Source: Providencia rettgeri
Lineage (GTDB): Bacteria; Pseudomonadota; Gammaproteobacteria; Enterobacterales; Enterobacteriaceae
DNA: 64,000 bases
Reading direction: 5' to 3'
Assembly: GCF_001874625.1 (NCBI RefSeq)
Contig: NZ_CP017671.1
Location: 4,464,001 to 4,528,000, forward strand
Part shown: piece by piece, positions 10,418-18,827 of the stretch
How the letters are laid out: every line of letters begins with the position of its first letter
Position numbering within the stretch: position 1 is the stretch's first letter
Translations under genes and position numbers: made by a program
Notes under the pieces: generated by a model
What the model was told of the DNA's origin: nothing
What the model saw: only the letters and a program-made list of their open reading frames with translations
Databases searched by the model: none

Positions 10418-10756
10418 ATGTCGCTAGAGCCACAGCATCAAGATGAGCTAATTAAGCTGAGGATTGCCCAACTTGAACGAGTTGGGTCAATTTTATTCTT
10501 TTTGATCCCATTAATTATCTTATTAATCGTTGGGAAAAGTTTCGCATTTAATACACTCTACCTATGGCAAGCTTATTGCTTAGTCTACATTGTGATATTT
10601 CGCATGATGACGGCGACGCTTTCTTCTAAAGAGGTACAGCTGAGTATCCGACGGGGGTGGGGTTATAACCGCTTTTATCGGTTGAGTTGGAGCTACCTGA
10701 TATTGTCACTACTTATAATGGCAGGGGCCAGAATTATCTCCGGCCCATCAAACTAA
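10418..10756 (+). CDS. Small hypothetical inner-membrane protein
   Basis: Not recognised as a named family. The ATG at 10418 (MSLEPQHQDELIKL) gives 112 aa; a longer frame would overlap the mscM coding end and has an implausible N-terminus. Three hydrophobic stretches are visible (about residues 22-39, 45-63 and 90-106) separated by basic loops (SIRRGWGYNRFYR), so a three-helix membrane protein is likely. It begins seven bases after the mscM stop and is probably co-transcribed with psd-mscM. Confidence 0.7.
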   Translation: MSLEPQHQDELIKLRIAQLERVGSILFFLIPLIILLIVGKSFAFNTLYLWQAYCLVYIVIFRMMTATLSSKEVQLSIRRGWGYNRFYRLSWSYLILSLLIMAGARIISGPSN

Positions 10757-10759
10757 CAA

Positions 10760-11563
10760 TCAACTGGCTTTTTTCCCGTAGGATTTAATATAACTTTCAG
10801 CCAGTTTCTGCGCTTGTTGTAAGTCTGCGCTCTCTAATTGCTCTTCAATTTTACTTTGCAAACGGCGGCTCTCCGCATTGCCACTATAAACTGCGGTAGA
10901 TAACCATGCATAAGCTTGCTGTAAGTTTTTCTTAACACCACGCCCTTCTGAATACATCACCCCTAAACGGTCTTGGGATTTGGCATCTTTTTGTTTGGCG
11001 GCTTTTCTAAACCAAAAGACAGCTTTTTCATCATCTAAATCAACACCACTGCCAATCGAATACATCTGAGCAATATGGAATTGGGCAATAACATTACCGC
11101 CTTGAGCGGCTTTTCTAAACCAAAAAGCGGCCTTTTCTAAATTTTGCGGGACACCCAAGCCTTGGGCATACATCATTGCCATATTGGTTTCAGCGCGAGT
11201 ATCACCATTTTCCGCCGCTTGCTCATACCATAACATCGCTTTATCATAGTCACGACGAACACCAAAACCATTCACAAACATGGTGCCAAGCCTAAACTGT
11301 GCGTCAGAATTCCCTTGGTTCCCAGCCCGAACAAACCAATCCGCTGCGGCTTTCGAGTCTTGAGAAACCCCGTTACCTTTAAAATAACGTTCTCCAAGTT
11401 GGAATTGAGCTTCAGGGTCACCTTTTTGCGCTAATTGTTTAATCTGCTCTATCGTGGGTTCTTGCTCTGTGGTTGCAGCAGTAGGAGCTGCACTCGGTGT
11501 TGCAATTAATACTGAGCTATAAAAAACAGAACTCACCAACAATGCTAACGCAATTTTTTTCAT
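10760..11563 (-). CDS. Exported Sel1-repeat protein
   Basis: Periplasmic repeat protein of 267 aa. A signal peptide (about residues 1-26, ending SAA) is followed by about six Sel1-like repeats of some 36 residues, recognisable by recurring AQFQLGERYFKGNGV, AQFRLGTMFVNGFGV and DRLGVMYSEGRGV units, then a helical C-terminal cap. Sel1 repeats mediate protein contacts; no enzymatic motif is present, and the partner cannot be told from the sequence. It converges with the small membrane gene on its left, only three bases apart. Confidence 0.85.
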   Translation of the reverse strand: MKKIALALLVSSVFYSSVLIATPSAAPTAATTEQEPTIEQIKQLAQKGDPEAQFQLGERYFKGNGVSQDSKAAADWFVRAGNQGNSDAQFRLGTMFVNGFGVRRDYDKAMLWYEQAAENGDTRAETNMAMMYAQGLGVPQNLEKAAFWFRKAAQGGNVIAQFHIAQMYSIGSGVDLDDEKAVFWFRKAAKQKDAKSQDRLGVMYSEGRGVKKNLQQAYAWLSTAVYSGNAESRRLQSKIEEQLESADLQQAQKLAESYIKSYGKKAS

Positions 11564-11733
11564 CCTAAGAAACCCTCAACAGTGCTATATCCATTAATAT
11601 CGACCCAAACACCTAGACCCCTAGTGTAAATTTTCTCTTTGTGAGAAAAAATAGGAAAAATGACCTAATTGACTTAAAAAGCACGTTTCGCCGAATTTCA
11701 GTCCCAACTGGCTAGCTTTCTAAATTAAGTATA

Positions 11734-11770
11734 AATAAGTTGGGTAAATACCATACTTACCCAACTTATT
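11734..11770. terminator. Perfect 14-bp hairpin downstream of yigL
   Basis: AATAAGTTGGGTAA (11734-11747) pairs perfectly with 11757-11770 around a nine-base loop. It lies 22 bases past the yigL stop. No long T-run follows on the minus strand, so termination strength is uncertain. Confidence 0.6.
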
Positions 11771-11791
11771 ACTGAAGGGCTTACCTCAACA

Positions 11792-12604
11792 CTATACGTT
11801 ACTTAAGTATTTGTTTCTTAAATAACGAGCAACAGCATCATCACTATTTGAACCGATCACTTCCATCGTCGGTAACGCATCCTTCAGTAACTGGTGGGCA
11901 TTTTGCATAATACAACCCTTTCCAGCCATGGTAAGCATCTCTTTGTCATTCATGCCATCACCAAATGCGATACAATCATTTGTAGCATAGCCATGTAACC
12001 CAGCAACTTGCTTCAAGGCCTCACCTTTAGAAACCGCCCCAGCCATAACTTCAAGACAGCTACGCAAAGAAAATGTGACATTCACTTTATCTTTCCAGCG
12101 ATCCTGAATTCGCTGCTGCAAATCCACTAATAGATCATGATCTTCACTGGTGTAATAAACTTTGCAAACTTCTGAGGTTTTAAAGTTATGTCGATCAAAC
12201 AGTTGATAATTAAACACCGATTCTTTGAAAAACTCTTTTTGCTCTGGGCTTTCTCGGTTAATAAACCAATCATCACCATGATAATAGTTAGTGACGAGCT
12301 CTGGGTTATCAAATTCCATTAGGCAAAGCTCATGGGCGATTTGGGCATCAACATTGTGCTCAAAAATCAAGTCACCCTGTGTGTTATGAATACGAGCACC
12401 ATTTGAAGTGATCATATAAGCATCGATGCCTAAGCCATCGCGGATTTGTGCAACGTCCACGTGATGGCGCCCAGTAGCAAACACAAAATGAATATCTTGT
12501 GTTTCAACTAACTGTTTTAATGTGTCTTTGGTATAAGACGTTAAGTCATGATTGGGAGATAGTAATGTCCCATCTAAATCGGAGGCAACTACTGGATATT
12601 TCAT
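11792..12604 (-). CDS. yigL: HAD-family sugar/pyridoxal phosphate phosphatase YigL
   Basis: Cof-type HAD hydrolase; E. coli YigL dephosphorylates sugar phosphates and pyridoxal phosphate and takes part in the sugar-phosphate stress response. It has 270 aa. HAD motif I is DLDGTLLSP, a TGRHH motif II region follows, then SKGEAL (motif III) and GDGMNDKEML (motif IV). A TTG two codons upstream is in frame, but the ATG at 12604 has AGGG at a seven-base spacing and aligns with the E. coli start. It directly follows pldB by 13 bases, as in E. coli. Confidence 0.93.
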   Translation of the reverse strand: MKYPVVASDLDGTLLSPNHDLTSYTKDTLKQLVETQDIHFVFATGRHHVDVAQIRDGLGIDAYMITSNGARIHNTQGDLIFEHNVDAQIAHELCLMEFDNPELVTNYYHGDDWFINRESPEQKEFFKESVFNYQLFDRHNFKTSEVCKVYYTSEDHDLLVDLQQRIQDRWKDKVNVTFSLRSCLEVMAGAVSKGEALKQVAGLHGYATNDCIAFGDGMNDKEMLTMAGKGCIMQNAHQLLKDALPTMEVIGSNSDDAVARYLRNKYLSNV

Positions 12605-12617
12605 ATTCAAACCCTAA

Positions 12618-13613
12618 CTAATACTGCTCAAAAAAATCACAGATAGCGTTGAGTGCCATAGCTCTTAACGCATCCACTTCAAATAGGATTTCATGGTGTG
12701 CCCCTTCAATGACGAGAGGTAATTTTTCTTCTCTTCCTATTTGCGCTTTTTGCCGACTTTGGCAAAAAGCTTGTAGCTCTTTATTGCTGACCACTTTTTC
12801 TTCGCTGGCTTCCAACACCATCAGTGGTACATCAATGTCCCCCGCTTTCGCAATTAGCTCATCGCCCATCGCAAAACTCTCACGCAACCAGTGGTATGTT
12901 GGCCCACCTAAACGTAATTCGGGGTAATCCGCATAGTAACGCAAATAACGCCGATAACGCTCTGAGCTGTGTGTTAATACATTGATTAAATAAGGTAAAG
13001 GCTGCCACTTACCTGTTGATGCCGCATAATCATTACGCACACTCTCACGTGATTCTGCCCTATCAACAATAAAACTCGCCATCCAACGAGGCATTGGCAG
13101 ATTGATACCAATCATCGGTGCGCACAGAGTCGCAGCATCAAAGGTGAGGCTATCGCGCAATAAATACCCTGCAAGAATTGCGCTCCCCATAGAATGCGCC
13201 AATGCGTAACATTTTGGGTAATGGCGATACTTAACCTCTAATTCGATAAATTTTTCAAAATCATCAATATAGTCAGTGAACTTTTCAACATGCCCTTTTT
13301 GAGGGTCTGTCAGCATACGGCCTGAACGCCCTTGACCACGATGATCTATAATAAATACGTCATAGCCTAAATGATAAAAATCATATGCTACTTCAGGATA
13401 CTTCACATAACTTTCACTTCGACCAGGTGAAATGACGACCGCTTTATGGTGGGTAGGATGAATAAACCGGACATAATGAATAGGGATATCATCAACACCA
13501 AGGAAATTAAATTCTTCACGGTGCTGCCAGAAATCTAAAAGGGGGCCATTGGTAAAGGCAGAAAATTGAGTTTCTCGATTCAGCCAACTTTCTTTTAGGC
13601 TTTCAGGCGTCAT
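12618..13613 (-). CDS. pldB: Lysophospholipase L2 PldB
   Basis: Alpha/beta hydrolase acting on lysophospholipids at the inner membrane. It has 331 aa, with the nucleophile elbow AHSMGS, an oxyanion-region motif IDHRGQGRSGR, and a late His in EGAHHEI. AAGGAA precedes the ATG. It lies 20 bases after recQ and before yigL. In E. coli rhtC and rhtB sit between recQ and pldB; they are missing here. Confidence 0.93.
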   Translation of the reverse strand: MTPESLKESWLNRETQFSAFTNGPLLDFWQHREEFNFLGVDDIPIHYVRFIHPTHHKAVVISPGRSESYVKYPEVAYDFYHLGYDVFIIDHRGQGRSGRMLTDPQKGHVEKFTDYIDDFEKFIELEVKYRHYPKCYALAHSMGSAILAGYLLRDSLTFDAATLCAPMIGINLPMPRWMASFIVDRAESRESVRNDYAASTGKWQPLPYLINVLTHSSERYRRYLRYYADYPELRLGGPTYHWLRESFAMGDELIAKAGDIDVPLMVLEASEEKVVSNKELQAFCQSRQKAQIGREEKLPLVIEGAHHEILFEVDALRAMALNAICDFFEQY

Positions 13614-13633
13614 CCGGTAGTTTCCTTATTTAT

Positions 13634-15460
13634 TCATTCATAACCTTCAAGATGGTCTCGGATAAGCGTCATAAATGCATCCCCAAAACGTTCAAGCTTA
13701 CGCTCACCAACGCCATTAATTAACAGTAACTCAACCGAAGAGGTTGGTGTATGTTCGGCCATTTCGATAAGTGTCGCATCATTAAATACCACAAATGGTG
13801 GGATATTTTCTTCGTCTGCTATCGATTTACGTAATTTACGCAATTTCGCAAATAGCTTCTTATCATAATTACCATGATAAATTTTGTTTTGTTGATTACG
13901 GCTTTTTGCCACTAAAACACGAGGAACTGCGAGTTGTAATGCACTTTCACCTCGCAATATTGGCCTAGCGGCTTCGGTGAGTTGCAGTGCAGAAAAGTGC
14001 GTAATGTTCTGAGTGATCATGCCTAAATGTACCAATTGGCGGATCACACTAACCCAATGCTCATTACTGTGTTCTTTACCGATACCATAAACAGGCAGCT
14101 TGTCGTGCCCTAAATCCCGTATCCGTTGATTATTCGCACCACGCAACACCTCAACAATATAGCCGATACCAAAGCGTTGACCAACACGATAAATACAAGA
14201 AAGCGCTTTTTGTGCATCAATTAACCCATCATACTGTTTCGGTGGGTCTAAACAAATATCACAATTACCACAAGGCTGCTGTCGATTTTCGCCGAAGTAG
14301 TTCAGTAAGACTAAGCGACGACAGGTCTGAGCCTCCGCAAAAGCGGCTATCGCATTCAGTTTATGCCGCTCGATATCCTGCTGCATACCTGCGGGTTTTT
14401 CTTCAAGGCAACGACGCAGCCATGCCATATCTGCTGGGTCATAAAATAGAATTGCTTCGGCTTCAACGCCATCACGCCCCGCACGACCCGTTTCCTGATA
14501 ATATGCTTCAATATTACGAGGAATATCAAAGTGAGCAACAAACCGTACATTGGATTTGTTGATGCCCATTCCAAAAGCCACTGTTGCAACCACAACTTGT
14601 AAGTTATCTTTTAAAAAGGCGTCTTGTACCCACTCTCGTTGTGAAGCCTCTAGCCCCGCATGGTAAGCTGCAACACTCAAGCCTCGTTTTTGCAGGCGCT
14701 CGGTGGTTTCCTCAACTTTATTACGGCTATTACAATAAACGATCCCCGCCTTCCCTTTTTGGCTTTTAATAAAAAACCAAAGTTGATCCAAAGGCTTATA
14801 TTTCTCTACTAGGGTATAACGAATATTTGGTCTATCAAAACTGCTCACATGAACCAAAGGATCACGCAGCTCTAATAAGCGAATAATATCTGCTCGAGTT
14901 GTTTCATCTGCGGTGGCCGTTAATGCCATAACGGGGATATCAGGCAAAGATTGCCTTAACTGACCTAATGAACGATATTCAGGGCGAAAATCATGCCCCC
15001 ATTGTGAAATGCAGTGCGCTTCATCAACCGCCAGCAAACTGATATTCCAATTCGATAATTGGCTCAGAAAATAATCAGTCAGTAACCGCTCAGGGGCAAC
15101 ATATAATAATTTAATGTCACCACGGCTACATAATTCCATGATTTGGCGCTGTTCTTGGGAAGTTTGCGATGAATTTAGACAAGCCGCACTGACACCGTGT
15201 AACCGCAATTGGTCTACTTGGTCTTTCATCAGTGAAATAAGAGGAGAGACCACCAAGGTAACCCCTTCTTTTACTAAAGCAGGCACTTGGTAACATAAGG
15301 ACTTGCCGCCCCCTGTTGGCATTAACACTAAGCAATCACGATTATCAAGGATAGCCCCAATAACTGCATCTTGCCCAGAGCGAAATGACTGGTAACCAAA
15401 TGTACTGTTAAGCACATTTTCAGCCAGCGAAAGTTGGTTAATGACACAAGCAGTTGACAC
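13634..15460 (-). CDS. recQ: ATP-dependent DNA helicase RecQ
   Basis: 3'-5' superfamily 2 helicase of the RecF recombination pathway. With the chosen start it has 608 aa (E. coli 609). Walker A TGGGKS is at residues 49-54 and the DEAH box at 146-149, followed by a zinc-binding Cys cluster (CRRLVLLNYFGE then CGNCDICLD), a winged helix, and a C-terminal HRDC domain (KLRKLRKSIADEENIPP). An in-frame TTG lies eight codons upstream, but the GTG at 15460 has GAGGAAG at the right spacing. First gene of recQ-pldB-yigL. Confidence 0.96.
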   Translation of the reverse strand: MSTACVINQLSLAENVLNSTFGYQSFRSGQDAVIGAILDNRDCLVLMPTGGGKSLCYQVPALVKEGVTLVVSPLISLMKDQVDQLRLHGVSAACLNSSQTSQEQRQIMELCSRGDIKLLYVAPERLLTDYFLSQLSNWNISLLAVDEAHCISQWGHDFRPEYRSLGQLRQSLPDIPVMALTATADETTRADIIRLLELRDPLVHVSSFDRPNIRYTLVEKYKPLDQLWFFIKSQKGKAGIVYCNSRNKVEETTERLQKRGLSVAAYHAGLEASQREWVQDAFLKDNLQVVVATVAFGMGINKSNVRFVAHFDIPRNIEAYYQETGRAGRDGVEAEAILFYDPADMAWLRRCLEEKPAGMQQDIERHKLNAIAAFAEAQTCRRLVLLNYFGENRQQPCGNCDICLDPPKQYDGLIDAQKALSCIYRVGQRFGIGYIVEVLRGANNQRIRDLGHDKLPVYGIGKEHSNEHWVSVIRQLVHLGMITQNITHFSALQLTEAARPILRGESALQLAVPRVLVAKSRNQQNKIYHGNYDKKLFAKLRKLRKSIADEENIPPFVVFNDATLIEMAEHTPTSSVELLLINGVGERKLERFGDAFMTLIRDHLEGYE

Positions 15461-15571
15461 AAACTTCCTCAATCTATAAAACAAGTCGCTGCCCAGTTGA
15501 GCAGCGAATTTGTTGATTCATCAAAAGATATTTAGCTCTAACTAACAAAATCAGGTTGAGCTAACCTTAGA

Positions 15572-16462
15572 TTACAACATGTCGTTTAACATAACACCGA
15601 TACCAAATCGAGTTTGGCGATAGTTGTAGTCTATCATTGACTCGCCATATCCGCTAAACAACTGAGTATAAATTCGCACATGTTTACTAATTGGATAGCT
15701 CCAACCTAATTCAGCACCGCCATAACCGGTGTTCCAGTTATAACGACCCGTGGTTGTAAACACACTGTCACCCAGTGCATAACCGACTTTCAGGCGGTAA
15801 TATCCCATATATTTTGTGATATCTGAGTTATCATCGCTACCTTCGCTTTCATGAATACGGTACCAAGGTTTTAGGTCAACTTGCCAATTGCCATTTTGTG
15901 CCATCATCCTTGCATATACCCGATTCCAGCTACGTGAGGTTGGGTCGGAACGACCATTTGATTCATGGTTAAAACCAGTTTCAATTTCACGCAAAGTCCA
16001 GCCACCCAGTTGATAATCGGTTAGCCAGCCGACAAAAACCTGCGGCTCATAATTGGTTTCACGAAAAGGAGAAGATTCTTTTTTATTGCTCAGTTGCCAC
16101 CAAGAACGTTGTGTATACGAGACCGCGAGAATGGAATCATCCCCTGCAATCCCCTCCCATAAAGGAAAGGCTAAACTTAATTGAAATTTAACTTCATCTT
16201 TTAATGCATCATCCCCCCAGTTGTAGCTCGAAATCGCATTTTTATTTATCGAGGAAGTATAGGTGTAAATGATGTAATTTGATTCATACGGATACAACAC
16301 AAAAGGGTTATCATAATTTTGTAATAACCCTGAAATAATGCTCCCTCTGATTGGTGTGTTGCTCGTTATATCCTGATTTGACTGGGAATTAATTTCAGTC
16401 GCAGATAGAGAAGCAGACCAAAAACAGAGCACGGCACTCAATAACACTGCTAAAGCACGCAT
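15572..16462 (-). CDS. pldA: Outer membrane phospholipase A (OMPLA)
   Basis: Calcium-dependent outer-membrane enzyme that hydrolyses phospholipids misplaced to the outer leaflet. It has 296 aa with a signal peptide (residues 1-21, ending SLSAT). The catalytic triad is visible as His166 and Ser168 in FNHESNGRS and Asn180 in SRSWNR, at the same relative spacing as E. coli. The rest alternates like a 12-strand beta barrel and ends with a hydrophobic residue in MLNDML. Upstream of recQ in the same direction, with a separate 111-base gap. Confidence 0.95.
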   Translation of the reverse strand: MRALAVLLSAVLCFWSASLSATEINSQSNQDITSNTPIRGSIISGLLQNYDNPFVLYPYESNYIIYTYTSSINKNAISSYNWGDDALKDEVKFQLSLAFPLWEGIAGDDSILAVSYTQRSWWQLSNKKESSPFRETNYEPQVFVGWLTDYQLGGWTLREIETGFNHESNGRSDPTSRSWNRVYARMMAQNGNWQVDLKPWYRIHESEGSDDNSDITKYMGYYRLKVGYALGDSVFTTTGRYNWNTGYGGAELGWSYPISKHVRIYTQLFSGYGESMIDYNYRQTRFGIGVMLNDML

Positions 16463-16615
16463 TAGTCATTCCTATTTTCAACATCGTCAAAAAAAAGTTT
16501 GTCCTATTTTACACATAAAACCCACAGACTGTTGAAAGATTATTCATACGTTTGTTAGAGACATATTTTATACATAATGTTAACTTATCATTTACATTTT
16601 ATTCAAAGGATGAAC

Positions 16616-17089
16616 ATGATGAATGACCGTATCTATACCTTAGAAGAAGCCAGTGAGCTAATGAGCCATGCATTTATCTACAAAATGCCTTTTAACCAAT
16701 TACTCGGCATTAAACTGGCCAATATGAATGATGATTTTGTTCAGCTAACAATTGAAAACCGCCAACAACTCATTGGCAACTTCACTCAAAATATTCTACA
16801 TGGTGGTGTGATTGCCTCTATTTTAGATGTTGCTGGCGGAATGGTGTGTATTAACCGCATATTGCAGCGCATTGACCCGCTATCACATACAGAAATTGTG
16901 GATAAAATGTCGCGAATGGGCACAATTGATCTACGCGTGGATTATTTACGTCCTGGACGTGGTGAAGTATTTACCGCGAGTGCCAGTTTATTAAGAGACG
17001 GCAATAAAATAGCCGTCACCCGTTGTGAATTACATAATGAAAATAACCAACATATTGCGACTGCGACCGCTACTTATCTCGTTGGTTGA
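16616..17089 (+). CDS. yigI: Hotdog-fold thioesterase YigI
   Basis: PaaI-type hotdog thioesterase; E. coli YigI hydrolyses acyl-CoA. It has 157 aa from the ATG at 16616; AAAGG lies six bases upstream, which disfavours the ATG at 16610 that abuts it. The hotdog signature ILHGGVIASILDVAGG is present, as is the conserved GTIDLRVDYLRPGRG block. Divergent from pldA, as in E. coli. Confidence 0.9.
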   Translation: MMNDRIYTLEEASELMSHAFIYKMPFNQLLGIKLANMNDDFVQLTIENRQQLIGNFTQNILHGGVIASILDVAGGMVCINRILQRIDPLSHTEIVDKMSRMGTIDLRVDYLRPGRGEVFTASASLLRDGNKIAVTRCELHNENNQHIATATATYLVG

Positions 17090-17174
17090 GTTAGTGTTGT
17101 AAATAATTAGTCACTTAGTAAACTATTAACTTGTAAAAAAACCTGAGCAATGTCACATTAGTGGCATCAAAAAT

Positions 17175-17197
17175 CGAGCCGCACAAAAAACGGCTCG
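17175..17197. terminator. Hairpin between yigI and rarD
   Basis: CGAGCCG (17175-17181) pairs with 17191-17197. The A-run of the loop and the AAAAA at 17169-17173 give a T-run only on the minus strand, so it may block antisense transcription rather than end yigI. Confidence 0.4.
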
Positions 17198-17248
17198 GTA
17201 TCTCTGTATAAATTTCTTTTAGTTTTTAATTCAATTTCAGAGCCAACA

Positions 17249-18142
17249 ATGAGCCAGCAAAATACTACCAAAGGCGTATTATGTGCCTTAGGCGCCTATT
17301 TTATTTGGGGTGTCGCACCTATTTATTTTAAAAGTATCCAAGAAGTGCCCGCAGAAGAAATCCTGACTCATCGTATTATCTGGTCATTTTTCTTTATGAT
17401 TTTGTTATTAACCGTTTCACGACATTGGAATTATGTCCGTCAAGTACTCAAGCAACCCAAGAAAATATTACTTCTCGGCGTGACAGCGACAACAATTGCT
17501 TGCAACTGGTTAATTTATATTTGGTCTGTTAATAATGGTTATATGTTACAAGCAAGCTTAGGCTACTTTATCAACCCATTAGTTAACGTATTGTTTGGTA
17601 TGTTATTTTTACAAGAGCGCTTCCGTCCTATGCAATGGTTTGCCGTCGCGCTTGCCTTAACTGGGGTATTAATCCAACTTTGGCAATTCGGTTCAGTCCC
17701 CGTTATCGGCTTAAGTCTAGCTGTAACATTTGCAACGTATGGTTTATTACGTAAAAAACTTGGCGTAGATGCTCAAACAGGGATGACATTCGAGACATTA
17801 TGGCTACTACCTGTTGGCGTTATTTTCTTATTATTTTTTGCAGATAGCCCGACCAGTAACATGGCTGTCAATGATTGGCACTTGAATATTCTATTGATTG
17901 CCGCGGGTGTTATTACGACGGTGCCATTATTATTATTCACAGAGGCAGCAAACCATTTACGGTTATCCACCCTTGGGTTTTTCCAATATATGGGGCCAAG
18001 TATTATGTTCTTGCTGGCGGTCTTTGTGTATGGCGAAGTCATGACCACTGAATTATTAGTAACTTTTGGCTTTATCTGGATTGCATTAGTTTTGTTTACA
18101 TTAGATGCTTTATATACTCAACAAAAGCTGAGGAAGAAATAA
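17249..18142 (+). CDS. rarD: EamA-family permease RarD
   Basis: Ten-helix drug/metabolite transporter superfamily protein of 297 aa. Annotated in E. coli as a chloramphenicol-sensitivity protein; its physiological substrate is not established. The conserved N-terminus GAYFIWGVAPIYFK and the ASLGYFINPLVNVLFG segment identify RarD specifically among EamA proteins. ATG at 17249. Downstream of yigI in the same direction with a 159-base gap; followed by a strong hairpin. Confidence 0.93.
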   Translation: MSQQNTTKGVLCALGAYFIWGVAPIYFKSIQEVPAEEILTHRIIWSFFFMILLLTVSRHWNYVRQVLKQPKKILLLGVTATTIACNWLIYIWSVNNGYMLQASLGYFINPLVNVLFGMLFLQERFRPMQWFAVALALTGVLIQLWQFGSVPVIGLSLAVTFATYGLLRKKLGVDAQTGMTFETLWLLPVGVIFLLFFADSPTSNMAVNDWHLNILLIAAGVITTVPLLLFTEAANHLRLSTLGFFQYMGPSIMFLLAVFVYGEVMTTELLVTFGFIWIALVLFTLDALYTQQKLRKK

Positions 18143-18192
18143 ATTATCGCAATTTATATAAAGCTGCATAGTGGATAAACAGTGCCAATTTC

Positions 18193-18245
18193 AAACACCG
18201 ACTTTGTTTTTAATATAAAAAGAAAGTCGGTGTTTCATTATATGG
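18193..18245 (+). terminator. rarD terminator
   Basis: AAACACCGACTTT (18193-18205) pairs perfectly over 13 bp with 18233-18245 around an AT-rich loop, 50 bases after the rarD stop. Confidence 0.65.
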
Positions 18246-18553
18246 AACAAAAATAATTAATTTAATTAATGCAATGATGATAAAAAGAATATTAATTTTT
18301 TATTATGAATAATACTTAGAGTTAATCAAAACCAGATAGATTAATTCTCACACCCCATAAATAAATCAAAAATAACCATATAAATCAATTAATTACAACA
18401 ATCTCATTTGGCTTGATTTTATTCTAAAAATAGCTATCATTTAACCTATCTTAAATTCTCATCAATTAACTGACTCTTCTATAAACAACTTATTGATATA
18501 AAAGTAATTCTATATTTTTTTCAATTAATGATTGCTTAATAGGAACTTGGTAA
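18246..18553. other. AT-rich intergenic stretch, no gene seen
   Basis: Strongly AT-rich sequence dense in TAAT and TTAAT words. No frame with a start and ribosome binding site, no tRNA and no clear repeat was found. It is the left edge of the accessory region and would be a likely H-NS target on composition alone (inference). Confidence 0.5.
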
Positions 18554-18757
18554 TTATATTGTACGCCGCTTGTATTCACCCCAGCGGATGGTGATGGTCC
18601 GATTCATCACTGACGTTTCATTAAAGTGCGCACGATGACATTTAATTAAAATGTCCTGGTGCGAGGTTTTCTGAAATTGAATATGACGCGTAAGTATTAA
18701 ATAAAAACAGTGTAGTACTATAGCCAATGTTATAAAGACCAAGCTATATGGCTGCAT
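18554..18757 (-). CDS. Small hypothetical membrane-anchored protein
   Basis: Unrecognised 67-aa frame. Residues about 4-23 form one hydrophobic helix (LVFITLAIVLHCFYLIL), followed by a polar basic tail containing NRTITIRWGEYKRR. The ATG lies downstream of an AGGGAG element, at a somewhat long spacing. It is divergent from the permease gene and could be a small regulator or a degraded remnant of a larger membrane protein. Its coding status rests only on the start region and the hydrophobic segment. Confidence 0.35.
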   Translation of the reverse strand: MQPYSLVFITLAIVLHCFYLILTRHIQFQKTSHQDILIKCHRAHFNETSVMNRTITIRWGEYKRRTI

Positions 18758-18827
18758 TTTAGGTTCACTCTCCCTGAGTATTCAGACAGAGTTAACGTTG
18801 TTAAGGGCTTTTGGGAAGGGCTTCAAA

